Of a stretch of 64,000 nucleotides of DNA, positions 17,474-26,177 are shown piece after piece (the stretch's first letter is position 1; each line of letters opens with the position of its first letter). The notes beneath the pieces are model-generated. The model searched no databases, was not told the origin of the DNA, and saw only the letters and a program-made list of their open reading frames with translations. Both the position numbers and the translations under genes were made by a program. This DNA is from Luteitalea sp. TBR-22 (lineage in GTDB: Bacteria > Acidobacteriota > Vicinamibacteria > Vicinamibacterales > Vicinamibacteraceae), in NCBI RefSeq assembly GCF_016865485.1, contig NZ_AP024452.1, forward strand, positions 3,308,501 to 3,372,500, read 5' to 3'.

Positions 17474-17905
17474 CTACGACCTTCCGAGTTCGAGGGCGCG
17501 CGACACCAGGTCGCGAATCAGGTTGATGGCCGTGAGGTTGGCCTGATAGGCGCGCGAGGCGCCCACCATGTCCACCATCTCGACGGCCGGATCGACGTTG
17601 GGCAGCTCGACCACGCCGTCCTTGTTGGCGTCGGGATGCGAGGGGTCGTACCGCAGCCGTGGCTTCGAGGTGTCCTCGACGATGGCCGCGACCTTGACGC
17701 CGGTGGCCGAGGCACGCCCGAGGACGCCGTCGAAGCTCTGGACGGTGTCCGACGCCAGCACGACGTCGCGGCGGCGATACGGCTTGCCGCTCTCGGTGCG
17801 AGTCGTCTCGGCGTTGGCGAGGTTGGAGACCGCCACCTCGATGCGCGTCCGCTCGGCGGACAGGGCGCTGGCGGCAACGTTGACCGCGCTGTAGAGACTC
17901 GACAT
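17474..17905 (-). CDS. flgC: flagellar proximal rod protein FlgC
   Basis: The 143-residue protein carries the rod signature SALSAERTRIEVAVSNLANAETTRTESGKPYRR and ends with the FlgC motif VDMVGASRAYQANLTAINLIRDLVSRALELGR. It forms part of the proximal rod with FlgB and FlgF. It lies nine bases after flgB. Confidence 0.96.
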   Translation of the reverse strand: MSSLYSAVNVAASALSAERTRIEVAVSNLANAETTRTESGKPYRRRDVVLASDTVQSFDGVLGRASATGVKVAAIVEDTSKPRLRYDPSHPDANKDGVVELPNVDPAVEMVDMVGASRAYQANLTAINLIRDLVSRALELGRS

Positions 17906-17914
17906 GCCCGCTCC

Positions 17915-18322
17915 TTACCGGCTCTCGTTCAGGGCGTACCGCACGAGGCGGAACTTGGCGGCCAGGGCGGTCTGCGCGCGAGCGAACTCGCCAGCCGCCG
18001 TGGTCATGTTGAGGAGTTCGCGGTCGACCTGGACGGTGTTGCCGTCGCGACGGGCGGCGTCGTCCTGCCGTTCCCGGGTCGACACGCCGCTGGCCGAGCC
18101 GGGACCGCCGCCGAGGTGCTTGCCGTTGGTCACGGCCAGGCGCGCGCCGCCGACCTGCTGGTCGAGCGTCTCGTCGAAGTCGACTTCCTGGGCCTTGTAG
18201 CCCGGGGTGCTCAGGTTGGCGAGGTTGCTCGCCGACACCACCTGCTTGGCGGCTGCCAGGCTGAGGGTGCGACGCAGCGCGCTCATCGTCTGCGCGTCGG
18301 AGGTGGGAAAGGAGATCGGCAT
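17915..18322 (-). CDS. flgB: flagellar proximal rod protein FlgB
   Basis: The 135-residue protein contains the N-terminal rod motif AKQVVSASNLANLSTPGYKAQEVDF and a C-terminal helix with FRLVRYALNESR. It is the first gene of the locus and is preceded by a sigma-54 promoter match at 18395-18410, leaving a leader of about 60 bases. Confidence 0.95.
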   Translation of the reverse strand: MPISFPTSDAQTMSALRRTLSLAAAKQVVSASNLANLSTPGYKAQEVDFDETLDQQVGGARLAVTNGKHLGGGPGSASGVSTRERQDDAARRDGNTVQVDRELLNMTTAAGEFARAQTALAAKFRLVRYALNESR

Positions 18323-18337
18323 CGCTCGTCCGGGGTT

Positions 18338-18364
18338 TCAAGATCCGCGTCACGGTGCCGATTT
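18338..18364 (+). promoter_or_regulatory. sigma-28-type promoter element upstream of flgB, pointing away
   Basis: The plus strand reads TCAA, fifteen bases, then GCCGATTT. The -35 differs from TAAA at one base, exactly as in the cheY promoter at 21596. A transcript would cross the flgB sigma-54 promoter and two hairpins (18406-18428 and 18484-18505) before entering the response-regulator gene in antisense. Confidence 0.42.
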
Positions 18365-18394
18365 CCGGTCCGGACGCGTTTCACCCAGCGGTAG

Positions 18395-18410
18395 AGCAAG
18401 AACGACGCCA
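18395..18410 (-). promoter_or_regulatory. sigma-54 (-24/-12) promoter upstream of flgB
   Basis: The minus strand reads TGGCGTCGTTCTTGCT. TGGC and TTGCT are intact, and the invariant GG and GC are ten bases apart, as required. It should start the flgB-to-fliK transcript under an NtrC-family activator. Confidence 0.78.
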
Positions 18411-18428
18411 TCCCGTCACCGGATGGCG
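18406..18428. repeat. inverted repeat at the flgB promoter
   Basis: GCCATCC and GGATGGC are separated by seven bases and overlap the -24 end of the sigma-54 promoter. It could be a regulator site or a hairpin on a plus-strand RNA. Confidence 0.5.
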
Positions 18429-18483
18429 CCCCTGCCAGATCCCGAAGCTTTTTCGCATTTGCCGTCGGCTCGGCCTCGTCGTG

Positions 18484-18505
18484 GAGCGTCGGAGCACCGA
18501 CGCTC
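18484..18505. terminator. hairpin downstream of the receiver gene
   Basis: GAGCGTCGG and CCGACGCTC form a perfect nine-base stem around AGCA. It lies just beyond the stop codon of the minus-strand receiver gene, so it may be that gene's terminator, although no U-run follows. Confidence 0.5.
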
Positions 18506-18527
18506 GGTCAGCCGAACGGCCACCGGT

Positions 18528-19058
18528 CTACATCGTGCGGGCGCGGAGGGCCGCTTCGATGCGGGTCAGGCGGGTCTCGATGCCGTCGAGTCGGAGCAGC
18601 AATGCCTGCCGGAGGTCCACGGCGTCCTTCTGGGACACCTGCCGGGTCAGTCGCTTGTTCTCGGCGTGCAGGACCTGGATGTCGTGGATGCGCTGCAGCA
18701 CGACGTCGATCTGCCCGAGCGAGAACGGCTTGGTCAGGTAGTCGTAGGCGCCGAGCCGCACCGCCTGAATCGCCGAATCGAGCGAGGCAAACCCGGTGAC
18801 GATCACCACATAACAACCGGGATTGGCCGCCCTGGCCGCCCGGAGCACCGCCAGTCCGTCGACGCCAGGCAGGTGCAGATCGGTGATCACCAACGAAAAT
18901 CGGTCAGGCTCCCGCTCGATGGCCAGGAGTGCCGCACGGCCGTCGGCCGCGCCCACCGCCTCGTAGTTGCGCGCGCGGAAGTACTCCGAGAGCAGTTCCC
19001 GGATGTCCGCCTCGTCTTCCACGATCAGTACTGCCGGGCGTTCCTGCCGCTGGGCCAC
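18528..19058 (-). CDS. single-domain response regulator with coiled-coil tail
   Basis: Residues 8-125 form a receiver domain with VEDEAD, the phospho-acceptor ITDLHLPG, the VTGFAS threonine and LTKPF lysine. A tail of about 45 residues is predicted to be coiled-coil (HAENKRLTRQVSQKDAVDLRQ). There is no DNA-binding domain. It lies between the flagellar operon and the NtrC-type activator, so a role in flagellar control is likely but unproven. The GTG start has a GAGGA Shine-Dalgarno sequence that falls inside a perfect inverted repeat. Confidence 0.88.
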   Translation of the reverse strand: MAQRQERPAVLIVEDEADIRELLSEYFRARNYEAVGAADGRAALLAIEREPDRFSLVITDLHLPGVDGLAVLRAARAANPGCYVVIVTGFASLDSAIQAVRLGAYDYLTKPFSLGQIDVVLQRIHDIQVLHAENKRLTRQVSQKDAVDLRQALLLRLDGIETRLTRIEAALRARTM

Positions 19059-19061
19059 GGT

Positions 19062-19092
19062 GTGTCCTCGGCGTCATCCTATCCGAGGACAC
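19062..19092 (-). promoter_or_regulatory. hairpin that includes the Shine-Dalgarno of the receiver gene
   Basis: In the mRNA sense, GTGTCCTCGG and CCGAGGACAC form a perfect ten-base stem around an 11-base loop, ending four bases before the GTG start. The second arm contains GAGGA. The structure would hide the ribosome binding site. Confidence 0.55.
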
Positions 19093-19184
19093 GCTCAGGT
19101 GTGATGGGCGAGACCTGTGCCATCGACGACTGACGACCGGCCGACGCCTTCCCGTCATCGCCCCGGTTCACCCTAAAGGTGTAC

Positions 19185-19200
19185 TGTCGGCAGACCGACA
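19185..19200. repeat. dyad upstream of the activator gene promoter
   Basis: TGTCGG and CCGACA flank a CAGA centre, ending seven bases before the -35 box at 19208. The position suits an operator for the activator gene. No binding factor is known. Confidence 0.4.
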
Positions 19201-19207
19201 ATCCTGT

Positions 19208-19237
19208 TTGACATGCGACATACTTCAGCCCAATACT
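19208..19237 (+). promoter_or_regulatory. sigma-70-type promoter of the NtrC-family gene
   Basis: TTGACA (19208-19213) and AATACT (19232-19237) are 18 bases apart. The -35 is perfect and the -10 matches four of six positions. The gene starts at 19317, leaving a leader of about 70 bases. Confidence 0.5.
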
Positions 19238-19316
19238 GGGCTCCGCGTCAGGTCGCCCTGCTGACGGTCGTGCGACCGCCGGCGCCCCACGCGTCGTGTC
19301 CGGTACGGAGGTGCCC

Positions 19317-20732
<1,416 letters not shown>

Positions 20733-20764
20733 CCCGCGAGCCAGCGGGCACACACCGGAACGCG

Positions 20765-20810
20765 CACGAAGAAGAGGGGAACCGGCGCTGCCGATTCCCC
20801 TCTTCTCGTG
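20765..20810. terminator. bidirectional terminator between activator and kinase genes
   Basis: GAAGAGGGGAA and TTCCCCTCTTC form a perfect 11-base stem around a 13-base loop, extended by CACGA/TCGTG with one bulged base. It lies between convergent genes, 33 bases after one stop and 20 before the other. Confidence 0.75.
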
Positions 20811-20829
20811 AACGCGGGAAGTGTGCCGC

Positions 20830-21567
20830 CTACTTCGCCGGAACCCGCAACTCGACGCTCGACGGCGCCGTGAACCGCAACGCCCCGCCGGCCGCGTTGG
20901 CCAGCGCTCGACTGGCGGTGAGCCCGAGCCCGACCGCGCCGTCGCGCGTCGTCATGAACGGCGCGAAGTAGTCCCCTTCGCGCGCCTGGTCGATGCCGGG
21001 CCCGTTGTCGCTGACCTGCAGCACCAGCTGGCCGCCATCCCGCCCATAGGTCAGGCGAATCACCGGATCGGGCCGCCCCATCAGCGCCTGCTCGGCGTTG
21101 AGCACCAGGTTCACCACCACCTGCTCGAAGTGCTGCGAGTCCATCCTCGCCAGGTGGGTCCCGTCGCTCAGCGGCTCGACGTGGACGGTGACCCGGGCAC
21201 GCGCAAGGTGGTAGCGCCTGAGGTTCAATGCACGGTCGAGGCTGCGGGCGACGTCAGTGACCGGCGACGCCTCGTCTCGACGCGCGTAGCCGAGCAGTTC
21301 GCGCAGCAGCCCCGAGCACCGCACCGACTGCCCATGGATACGTTGCAACTTCTGTGCGACGTCGTCGGAGATGCCGGGCCTTGTCGCCAGGATCTCACCG
21401 AGTCCCCCGATGACCTGGAGGGCGTTGTTGATCTCGTGCGTGACGTTGGGCAACACGAGTTCGAGCGTGATCAGGCGGTTGGCGAACACGAGATCGCCGG
21501 CACCGAGGTCGCGCGCGGGGGCGCCGATGGCCTCGGAGGGCACCGGCAACGGTTCGGAAGGGGACAC
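20830..21567 (-). CDS. NtrB-like sensor histidine kinase without input domain
   Basis: The 245-residue cytoplasmic protein has an H-box (LPNVTHEINNALQ) near residue 43, an N-box (VVNLVLNAEQAL), a G1 box (VSDNGPGID) and a G2 region (AVGLGLTASRALANAAGG). There is no membrane segment and no clear sensor domain; the first 30 residues are Pro/Ala-rich. Such short kinases often read assembly state through protein contact, as FlrB/FleS do. It starts with GTG after AAGGAG and is convergent with the activator gene. Confidence 0.85.
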   Translation of the reverse strand: MSPSEPLPVPSEAIGAPARDLGAGDLVFANRLITLELVLPNVTHEINNALQVIGGLGEILATRPGISDDVAQKLQRIHGQSVRCSGLLRELLGYARRDEASPVTDVARSLDRALNLRRYHLARARVTVHVEPLSDGTHLARMDSQHFEQVVVNLVLNAEQALMGRPDPVIRLTYGRDGGQLVLQVSDNGPGIDQAREGDYFAPFMTTRDGAVGLGLTASRALANAAGGALRFTAPSSVELRVPAK

Positions 21568-21595
21568 GTCGCTCCTTTGCGACGGTCATCCTACC

Positions 21596-21622
21596 TCAAG
21601 CCGCCGTGGGTGGGGCCGATTA
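21596..21622 (+). promoter_or_regulatory. sigma-28-type promoter of cheY-cheX-HDOD
   Basis: TCAA, fifteen bases, then GCCGATTA, with seven of eight -10 positions matching the FliA consensus. The expected start is about 55 bases before the cheY ATG. GGGGCC/GGCCCC (21612-21628) forms a small dyad over the -10. Confidence 0.7.
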
Positions 21623-21683
21623 GGCCCCTGAGGCAGCAGGGGTCGGGCAGGCCGCCCGCCCCGGACCGGCAAGTCGGAGGCGT

Positions 21684-22049
21684 ATGCGCTTTCTCGTGGT
21701 AGACGATTCGTCGACGATGCGACGCATCATCATCAACACGCTCAACAAGATCGGCTACACGGACATCGTGGAGGCCGGCAACGGGCGCGAAGGAATCGAT
21801 CGGGTGTCGGAAGGCCCCGTCGACCTGGTCATCACCGACTGGAACATGCCGGAGATGAACGGGATCGAGTTCATCCGCGCGCTGCGGACGATGGACGGAA
21901 AGGACAAGCTCCCCGTACTGATGGTCACCACCAATGCGGCCAAGGACGACATCGTCGAGGCGCTGCGGGCGGGGGTCAACAACTACGTGGTCAAGCCCTT
22001 CACGCCCGAAACCATCAAGGAAAAGATCGACGCGGTGCTGGCCCACTAG
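21684..22049 (+). CDS. cheY: chemotaxis response regulator CheY
   Basis: The 121-residue single receiver domain has all active-site parts: VVDDSSTMR (acidic pair), ITDWNMPEMNG (phospho-Asp), the switch Thr in LMVTTNA and the VVKPF lysine. It ends with the FliM-binding type helix (TPETIKEKIDAVL). CheY-P binds FliM and FliN, both encoded in this window. GGAGG precedes the ATG. Confidence 0.93.
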   Translation: MRFLVVDDSSTMRRIIINTLNKIGYTDIVEAGNGREGIDRVSEGPVDLVITDWNMPEMNGIEFIRALRTMDGKDKLPVLMVTTNAAKDDIVEALRAGVNNYVVKPFTPETIKEKIDAVLAH

Positions 22050-22068
22050 GCCCACCCAGGAGCGGACC

Positions 22069-22587
22069 ATGGCATCACCGGCCGCCGCTGCCGACGCCCA
22101 GTCGTCAGTCCCCATGATCGAGACCCTCCGTGCGTGCACGATCGACGTGTTCGGCACCATGGTGGGCACCGCCCTCGCCGAAGGCACCCCGCTCGACGGG
22201 GACGCCCTCCGGCCGCAGAGCAACGTCGTCGGCCAGATCGGCTTCGGCGGATCGCGCTCCGGCCTGGTCGTGTTCTACGCGACGTTTGCCGGGGCCGGCT
22301 TCATCACGCGCATGCTCCTGGGTCTCGACGAGCAGACCGAGCCCTCCAAGCCGGAGGTCGCCGACGCGATCGGCGAGATCACCAACATGATTGCCGGCTC
22401 GTTCCGCACCCGCATGGCCACCGATGGCGACGCGTGGGCGATCTCGATCCCGACGGTGACCATGGGATCGGACTTCTACATGACGCCACTCACCGACGGG
22501 CGCCGCACGATGCTGCCCTTCCGCATGCAGGATCACGAAATCTTCGTGGAACTGGTCATCACGACGGCCAAGGTGCGTCGCGCATGA
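22069..22587 (+). CDS. CheX/CheC-like chemotaxis phosphatase domain protein
   Basis: The 172-residue protein has the CheC/CheX/FliY-type pattern: a central NVVGQIGFGGSRSGLVVFYATF strand-turn and the helix PEVADAIGEITNMIAGSFRTRM, which matches the E-x3-N CheX active helix (GEITNMIAG). CheX dephosphorylates CheY-P. It lies 19 bases after cheY and overlaps the next gene by ATGA, so all three are co-transcribed. The exact subfamily (CheX or CheC-like) is open. Confidence 0.82.
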   Translation: MASPAAAADAQSSVPMIETLRACTIDVFGTMVGTALAEGTPLDGDALRPQSNVVGQIGFGGSRSGLVVFYATFAGAGFITRMLLGLDEQTEPSKPEVADAIGEITNMIAGSFRTRMATDGDAWAISIPTVTMGSDFYMTPLTDGRRTMLPFRMQDHEIFVELVITTAKVRRA

Positions 22588-23447
22588 GCCTTCCGGCAGG
22601 ATCGGCGGCCACCAGCGCCACGCTGGCGCTCCGCAACGGCGACCACCCGTGGCTGCGTCCCGACGACCTGTCGATTCCGATGCTGCCCGACCAGGCGCAG
22701 CGCGTCCTCCACCTGGTGGGCGATCCCGACGTCACCATCGCGACGCTGGCCGCCGTCGTGAGCAAGGATCCGGTGCTGGCCACGCGCGTGCTCGGCATGG
22801 CCAACTCCGCGCTCTACGGCGCGATGTCGCCGCTGCGTTCGGTCTCTGACGCGGTGGTGCGCCTCGGCACGCGGACGGTGCGCAACGTCGTGGTGACCGT
22901 GTCGATGCAGTCGCAGTTCAAGTCACCCGACGTGTACGGGCACGACGGGCACAACTTCATGGAGCACGCGGTGGGCACCGCGTACGTCGCGCACCTGGTG
23001 GCCGATCACGTGCGGGCCGACGTCGAGGAAGCGTTCCTGTGCGGGTTGCTGCACGACATCGGCAAGCTGGTCGTGCTCCGGACGGCCCACCAGTACCAGG
23101 AGAAGCACGGGGCGGTGATTCGCGCCGACGAGCTGGCGTCGGCGGTGAAGCAGCACCACGCGCTGTGCGGCGCGCTGGCGCTGGGGTTCTGGAACGTCCC
23201 CGACGAGGTGCGCGACATCGTGCAGCACCACCACGCCTTCGAGGAAGCCGCCGATCCGCAGGCCGCCGCGATCTGCTATGCGGCCAACCTCCTCAGCCAC
23301 CGCTACGGGTTCGGCTGCGCGCCCGAGGGAGACGGCGTGCTGGAAGACGCGGTCTTCCCCTACCTCGAGCTCGATGCGGCGTGGTTGGCCCGCGCCGACG
23401 TGCGGGCGCCCGGCCTCTTCAACGCGGCGCGCCAGGCCCTCGGCTAG
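22584..23447 (+). CDS. HDOD domain signalling protein
   Basis: The 287-residue protein starts at an ATG overlapping the cheX stop. Its core is an HDOD domain: LPDQAQRVLHLVGDPDVTIATLAAVVSKDPVLATRVLGMANSA-like opening, then FLCGLLHDIGKLVVL with the HD pair, and HHALCGALALGFWNVPDEV. HDOD proteins act as scaffolds in signalling, including motility and chemotaxis control, and usually lack phosphodiesterase activity. Its link to cheY and cheX suggests a role in taxis. The 3' end overlaps the convergent kinase gene by 29 bases. Confidence 0.87.
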   Translation: MSLPAGSAATSATLALRNGDHPWLRPDDLSIPMLPDQAQRVLHLVGDPDVTIATLAAVVSKDPVLATRVLGMANSALYGAMSPLRSVSDAVVRLGTRTVRNVVVTVSMQSQFKSPDVYGHDGHNFMEHAVGTAYVAHLVADHVRADVEEAFLCGLLHDIGKLVVLRTAHQYQEKHGAVIRADELASAVKQHHALCGALALGFWNVPDEVRDIVQHHHAFEEAADPQAAAICYAANLLSHRYGFGCAPEGDGVLEDAVFPYLELDAAWLARADVRAPGLFNAARQALG

Positions 23448-25146
23448 GCCGGCGGTCGGCGAGCACCTCCCGCACCTTCACCAGCAGTTCCTCGAGCGTG
23501 AAGGGCTTCTGCAGGAAGCTGGCGCCGTCCTCCAGCATCCGCCGATCCCCGATCGCCTCGTCGGCATAGCCCGACACGAAGATCACCTTCAGGTCCGGAC
23601 GCGCCTGCAGCAGGCGTTTGGCCAGCGCCGGCCCGCCCATCGTGGGCATCACGACGTCGGCGATCACCAGGTCGAGCTGCTCGAGGCCCTCGGCCACGTT
23701 GAGGGCGCGCTGCCCGTCCTCGGCCGAGTGCACCGTGAACCCGTGCGCCGCGAGCCACTCGTGAATCAGCTCGCGCACGCCCTCTTCGTCCTCGACCAGC
23801 AACAGCGTCTCCACCGGGGCGGGGGCCGCCTCCGCAGCTGCGACAGGTCCCGCCGGTGCTTGTGCCACGGCCACCGCCGGCTCCTCGGGTTCGAACGGCA
23901 GCGGCACGTCGTCGGCGCGCGGCAGGTAGATGCGGATCCGCGTGCCCGCGCCGAGCTCGCTGTCGACGAAGATGTAGCCGCCGCTCTGCTTGACGATCCC
24001 GTAGACCATCGACAGGCCGAGGCCGGTGCCCTGCCCTGGTGGCTTGGTGGTGAAGAACGGTTCGAACGCGCGCGCCTTGGTCTCGGCGTTCATGCCGGTC
24101 CCGGTGTCGGTCACCGCCAGGAGCACGTACGGGCCGGCGAGGATCACGAACGGCTCCCCCTCCGAGCGCGTGAGCTCCATGTTGGCGGTCTCGATGGTGA
24201 GCAACCCGCCATCCTTCATCGCGTCGCGCGCGTTGACGGCAAGGTTCATCAGGACCTGCTCGAGTTGCGCCGCGTCGGCCTTCACCGGCCAGAGGTCGTC
24301 GGCCAGGTAGGTCCGCAGCTCGATGTCCTCGCCGATCAGCCGCGTCAGCAGTTGCTCCACGTGGTTGACGACGTGGTTGACGTCGAGCAGTGACGGCTGC
24401 AGCACCTGCTGGCGGCTGAACGCGAGCAGTTGCCGCGTCAGGGCCGCAGCGCGGTCGCCCGCCTTCTTGATTTCCTCGGCGTTGCGACGGAGCGGGTCGC
24501 CTTCCTTGAGGTGCCGCAGCAGGATCTCGGTGTAGCCGCCGATGGCCTGCACGAGGTTGTTGAAGTCGTGCGCGATGCCGCCGGCCAGCCGCCCGATGGC
24601 CTCCATCTTCTGCACGCTCTGCAGGCGGATCTGGCTCTGGAGCAGCCCTTCCTCGGTGACCTGCCGGAGCACCGCCGTGGCCAGGATGTTGCCGAGCGCC
24701 TGCAGGAACGTGAGGTGCTCGGTGCTGGGCAGGCCGTCGTTGACGTTGAACACGGCGACCACGCCGAGCGGGTGCCCGATCCCGTCGAGGCGCACGCAGG
24801 CCATCGATTCGACGAGGTGGTCGCGCAGGACGGCGGGCAGGCCGAACTCCGGGTGCGACGGCAGCGCATCGACGATGCGCGTCGGCTGCTGCAGGATGTA
24901 GCGGCCGAAGGAGCCCTGCCCCGTGCTCAGCGACACGCGCCCGATGATGCCCGGCCGCCAGCCGACGCCGGCCCGCATGAGGAGGGCGTCGCCTCCGGGC
25001 GAGGCCTCGAAGAAGACGGCGTGATCGCTCTGGGTGACCTCGCGCGCCAGCCGCATGCCGGCGTCGAGGAGGTCGCCCACCGGCGTGGACGACAAGGCGC
25101 GCGCCCCGAGATCAGCGACTGTCTGGAGCGCGCGCGCGGGATTCAC
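23419..25146 (-). CDS. GAF-domain hybrid histidine kinase with C-terminal receiver
   Basis: The GTG at 25146 gives 575 residues, starting four bases after the stop of the TPR gene. A GAF domain spans about residues 15-165, followed by a HisKA helix with IGRLAGGIAHDFNNLVQAIGG, an HATPase domain (LMNLAVNARDAM, VTDTGTGM, GTGLGLSMVYGIVKQSGG), an Ala/Pro linker and a receiver (LVEDEEG, VIADVVMPTMGG, LQKPF) from about residue 445. There are no membrane segments, so it senses a cytoplasmic signal. The longer open frame upstream overlaps the TPR gene and is not coding. Confidence 0.88.
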   Translation of the reverse strand: MNPARALQTVADLGARALSSTPVGDLLDAGMRLAREVTQSDHAVFFEASPGGDALLMRAGVGWRPGIIGRVSLSTGQGSFGRYILQQPTRIVDALPSHPEFGLPAVLRDHLVESMACVRLDGIGHPLGVVAVFNVNDGLPSTEHLTFLQALGNILATAVLRQVTEEGLLQSQIRLQSVQKMEAIGRLAGGIAHDFNNLVQAIGGYTEILLRHLKEGDPLRRNAEEIKKAGDRAAALTRQLLAFSRQQVLQPSLLDVNHVVNHVEQLLTRLIGEDIELRTYLADDLWPVKADAAQLEQVLMNLAVNARDAMKDGGLLTIETANMELTRSEGEPFVILAGPYVLLAVTDTGTGMNAETKARAFEPFFTTKPPGQGTGLGLSMVYGIVKQSGGYIFVDSELGAGTRIRIYLPRADDVPLPFEPEEPAVAVAQAPAGPVAAAEAAPAPVETLLLVEDEEGVRELIHEWLAAHGFTVHSAEDGQRALNVAEGLEQLDLVIADVVMPTMGGPALAKRLLQARPDLKVIFVSGYADEAIGDRRMLEDGASFLQKPFTLEELLVKVREVLADRRPSRGPGAPR

Positions 25147-25150
25147 GGGG

Positions 25151-25900
25151 TCAGGAGACCTTGGCGGTGGCCTGCAGGGCCTCGACCCGCTGCCGTGCGT
25201 CGGCGGCGTAGGGGCTCTGCGGGAACTCGTCGACCACGCGCTGCAGCGTCTGCGACGCCTCGGCGGCGCGGCCGGCCTGCTGGTAGGCCTCGGCGAGCTG
25301 GACCAGGACGGCATCGACCGGCAACGGCCCGTCGCGGCGCTGCGCGAGTTCCTGCAGCGCCTTGATCGCCGGGTCGAACTGCTTCTGGCGGACCTGCATC
25401 GACGCCAGGCCGAGCGAGGCCATGCGGCCGAGCAGGGTCGAGGCACCGGCAGCATCGCGCACCTGGGTGTAGAGGTCGGCGGCTTCCTTGACGCGGCCGG
25501 TCTCGGCATGCAGCGAGGCGGCGTAGTAGCGCGCCCGAATGCCGGCGTCGGTGTTGCCGAAGCCCTCGGCGGTCGCGAGCAGCTGCTTCAGCGCCGCATC
25601 GGCACGTGCCGCTTCCGTGGCGTACGTACCCGGCGCTGGAGGCGTGGGCGCCAGTCCGGGCGCCGGTGCCTGCGCCACGGGGGCATTGAGGATCTCGACG
25701 GCGGCCGCCAGTTGTGCCTGGGCTCGCTCCTCGGCCCGCGCCTTGAACGCCCGATAGCCGGCCACGCTGCCGACCAGGAGGAGGACGGCGACGGCGGCCA
25801 GCCCCAGCGTGCGCCCGTACCGGGACAGGTAGGAACTGGCGGCGACGATGGCGTCGGCGGCTTCGTTGTGCTTGAGCTGTTCGCGTTCGGTCTTGTTCAT
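25151..25900 (-). CDS. membrane-anchored tetratricopeptide repeat protein (YfgM/TPR_21-like)
   Basis: The 249-residue protein has a cytoplasmic N-terminus (MNKTEREQLKHNEAADAI), one membrane segment near residues 31-50, a Pro/Ala-rich linker, and several TPR helices (YYAASLHAETGRVKEAADLY, LAEAYQQAGRAAEASQTL). The layout resembles the YfgM-type periplasmic TPR family that works near SecYEG and BamB. Whether that role applies here cannot be judged from sequence. The hybrid kinase gene follows at once and may be co-transcribed. Confidence 0.75.
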   Translation of the reverse strand: MNKTEREQLKHNEAADAIVAASSYLSRYGRTLGLAAVAVLLLVGSVAGYRAFKARAEERAQAQLAAAVEILNAPVAQAPAPGLAPTPPAPGTYATEAARADAALKQLLATAEGFGNTDAGIRARYYAASLHAETGRVKEAADLYTQVRDAAGASTLLGRMASLGLASMQVRQKQFDPAIKALQELAQRRDGPLPVDAVLVQLAEAYQQAGRAAEASQTLQRVVDEFPQSPYAADARQRVEALQATAKVS

Positions 25901-25937
25901 GGCGTCGTCCGGCCCGCGGGCTCTCCCGCTGGGCCGA

Positions 25938-26014
25938 TGGTGAGCGTGCCCGGAGTCGAACCGGGGACCTGCCGCTTAGGAGGCGGCCGCTCTATCCGTC
26001 TGAGCTACACGCTC
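25938..26014 (-). tRNA. tRNA-Arg (anticodon CCT)
   Basis: The minus strand folds into a complete cloverleaf: acceptor GAGCGTG/CACGCTC, D-stem GCTC/GAGC, anticodon stem GCCGC/GCGGC with loop CTCCTAA, and T-arm CCCGG TTCGACT CCGGG. Anticodon CCT reads the rare AGG arginine codon. CCA is encoded at 25938-25940. Confidence 0.97.
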
Positions 26015-26177
26015 CCGTGACCGCAGGAGGACACGCCGATTGGCTGGCCATCCTCCTCCGGACCATCCGCCATGATGCACTGCCCTGCCGCGCATGAGCA
26101 AGCGACAAGGGAGAACGGGAACGACCGGCGAGGACCGACGAGGGAGACACGTCGAGGCGCCCCGCTGCCCCCTGTGA

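Noticed and set aside
20788-20797. GCCGATTC as another sigma-28 -10 box
   Set aside because: No TAAA/TCAA lies 15 bases upstream; the bases belong to the terminator loop at 20765-20810.
26035-26046. GCCGATTG near the tRNA-Arg gene as a sigma-28 box
   Set aside because: The -35 position reads CGTG-like sequence, not TAAA or TCAA.
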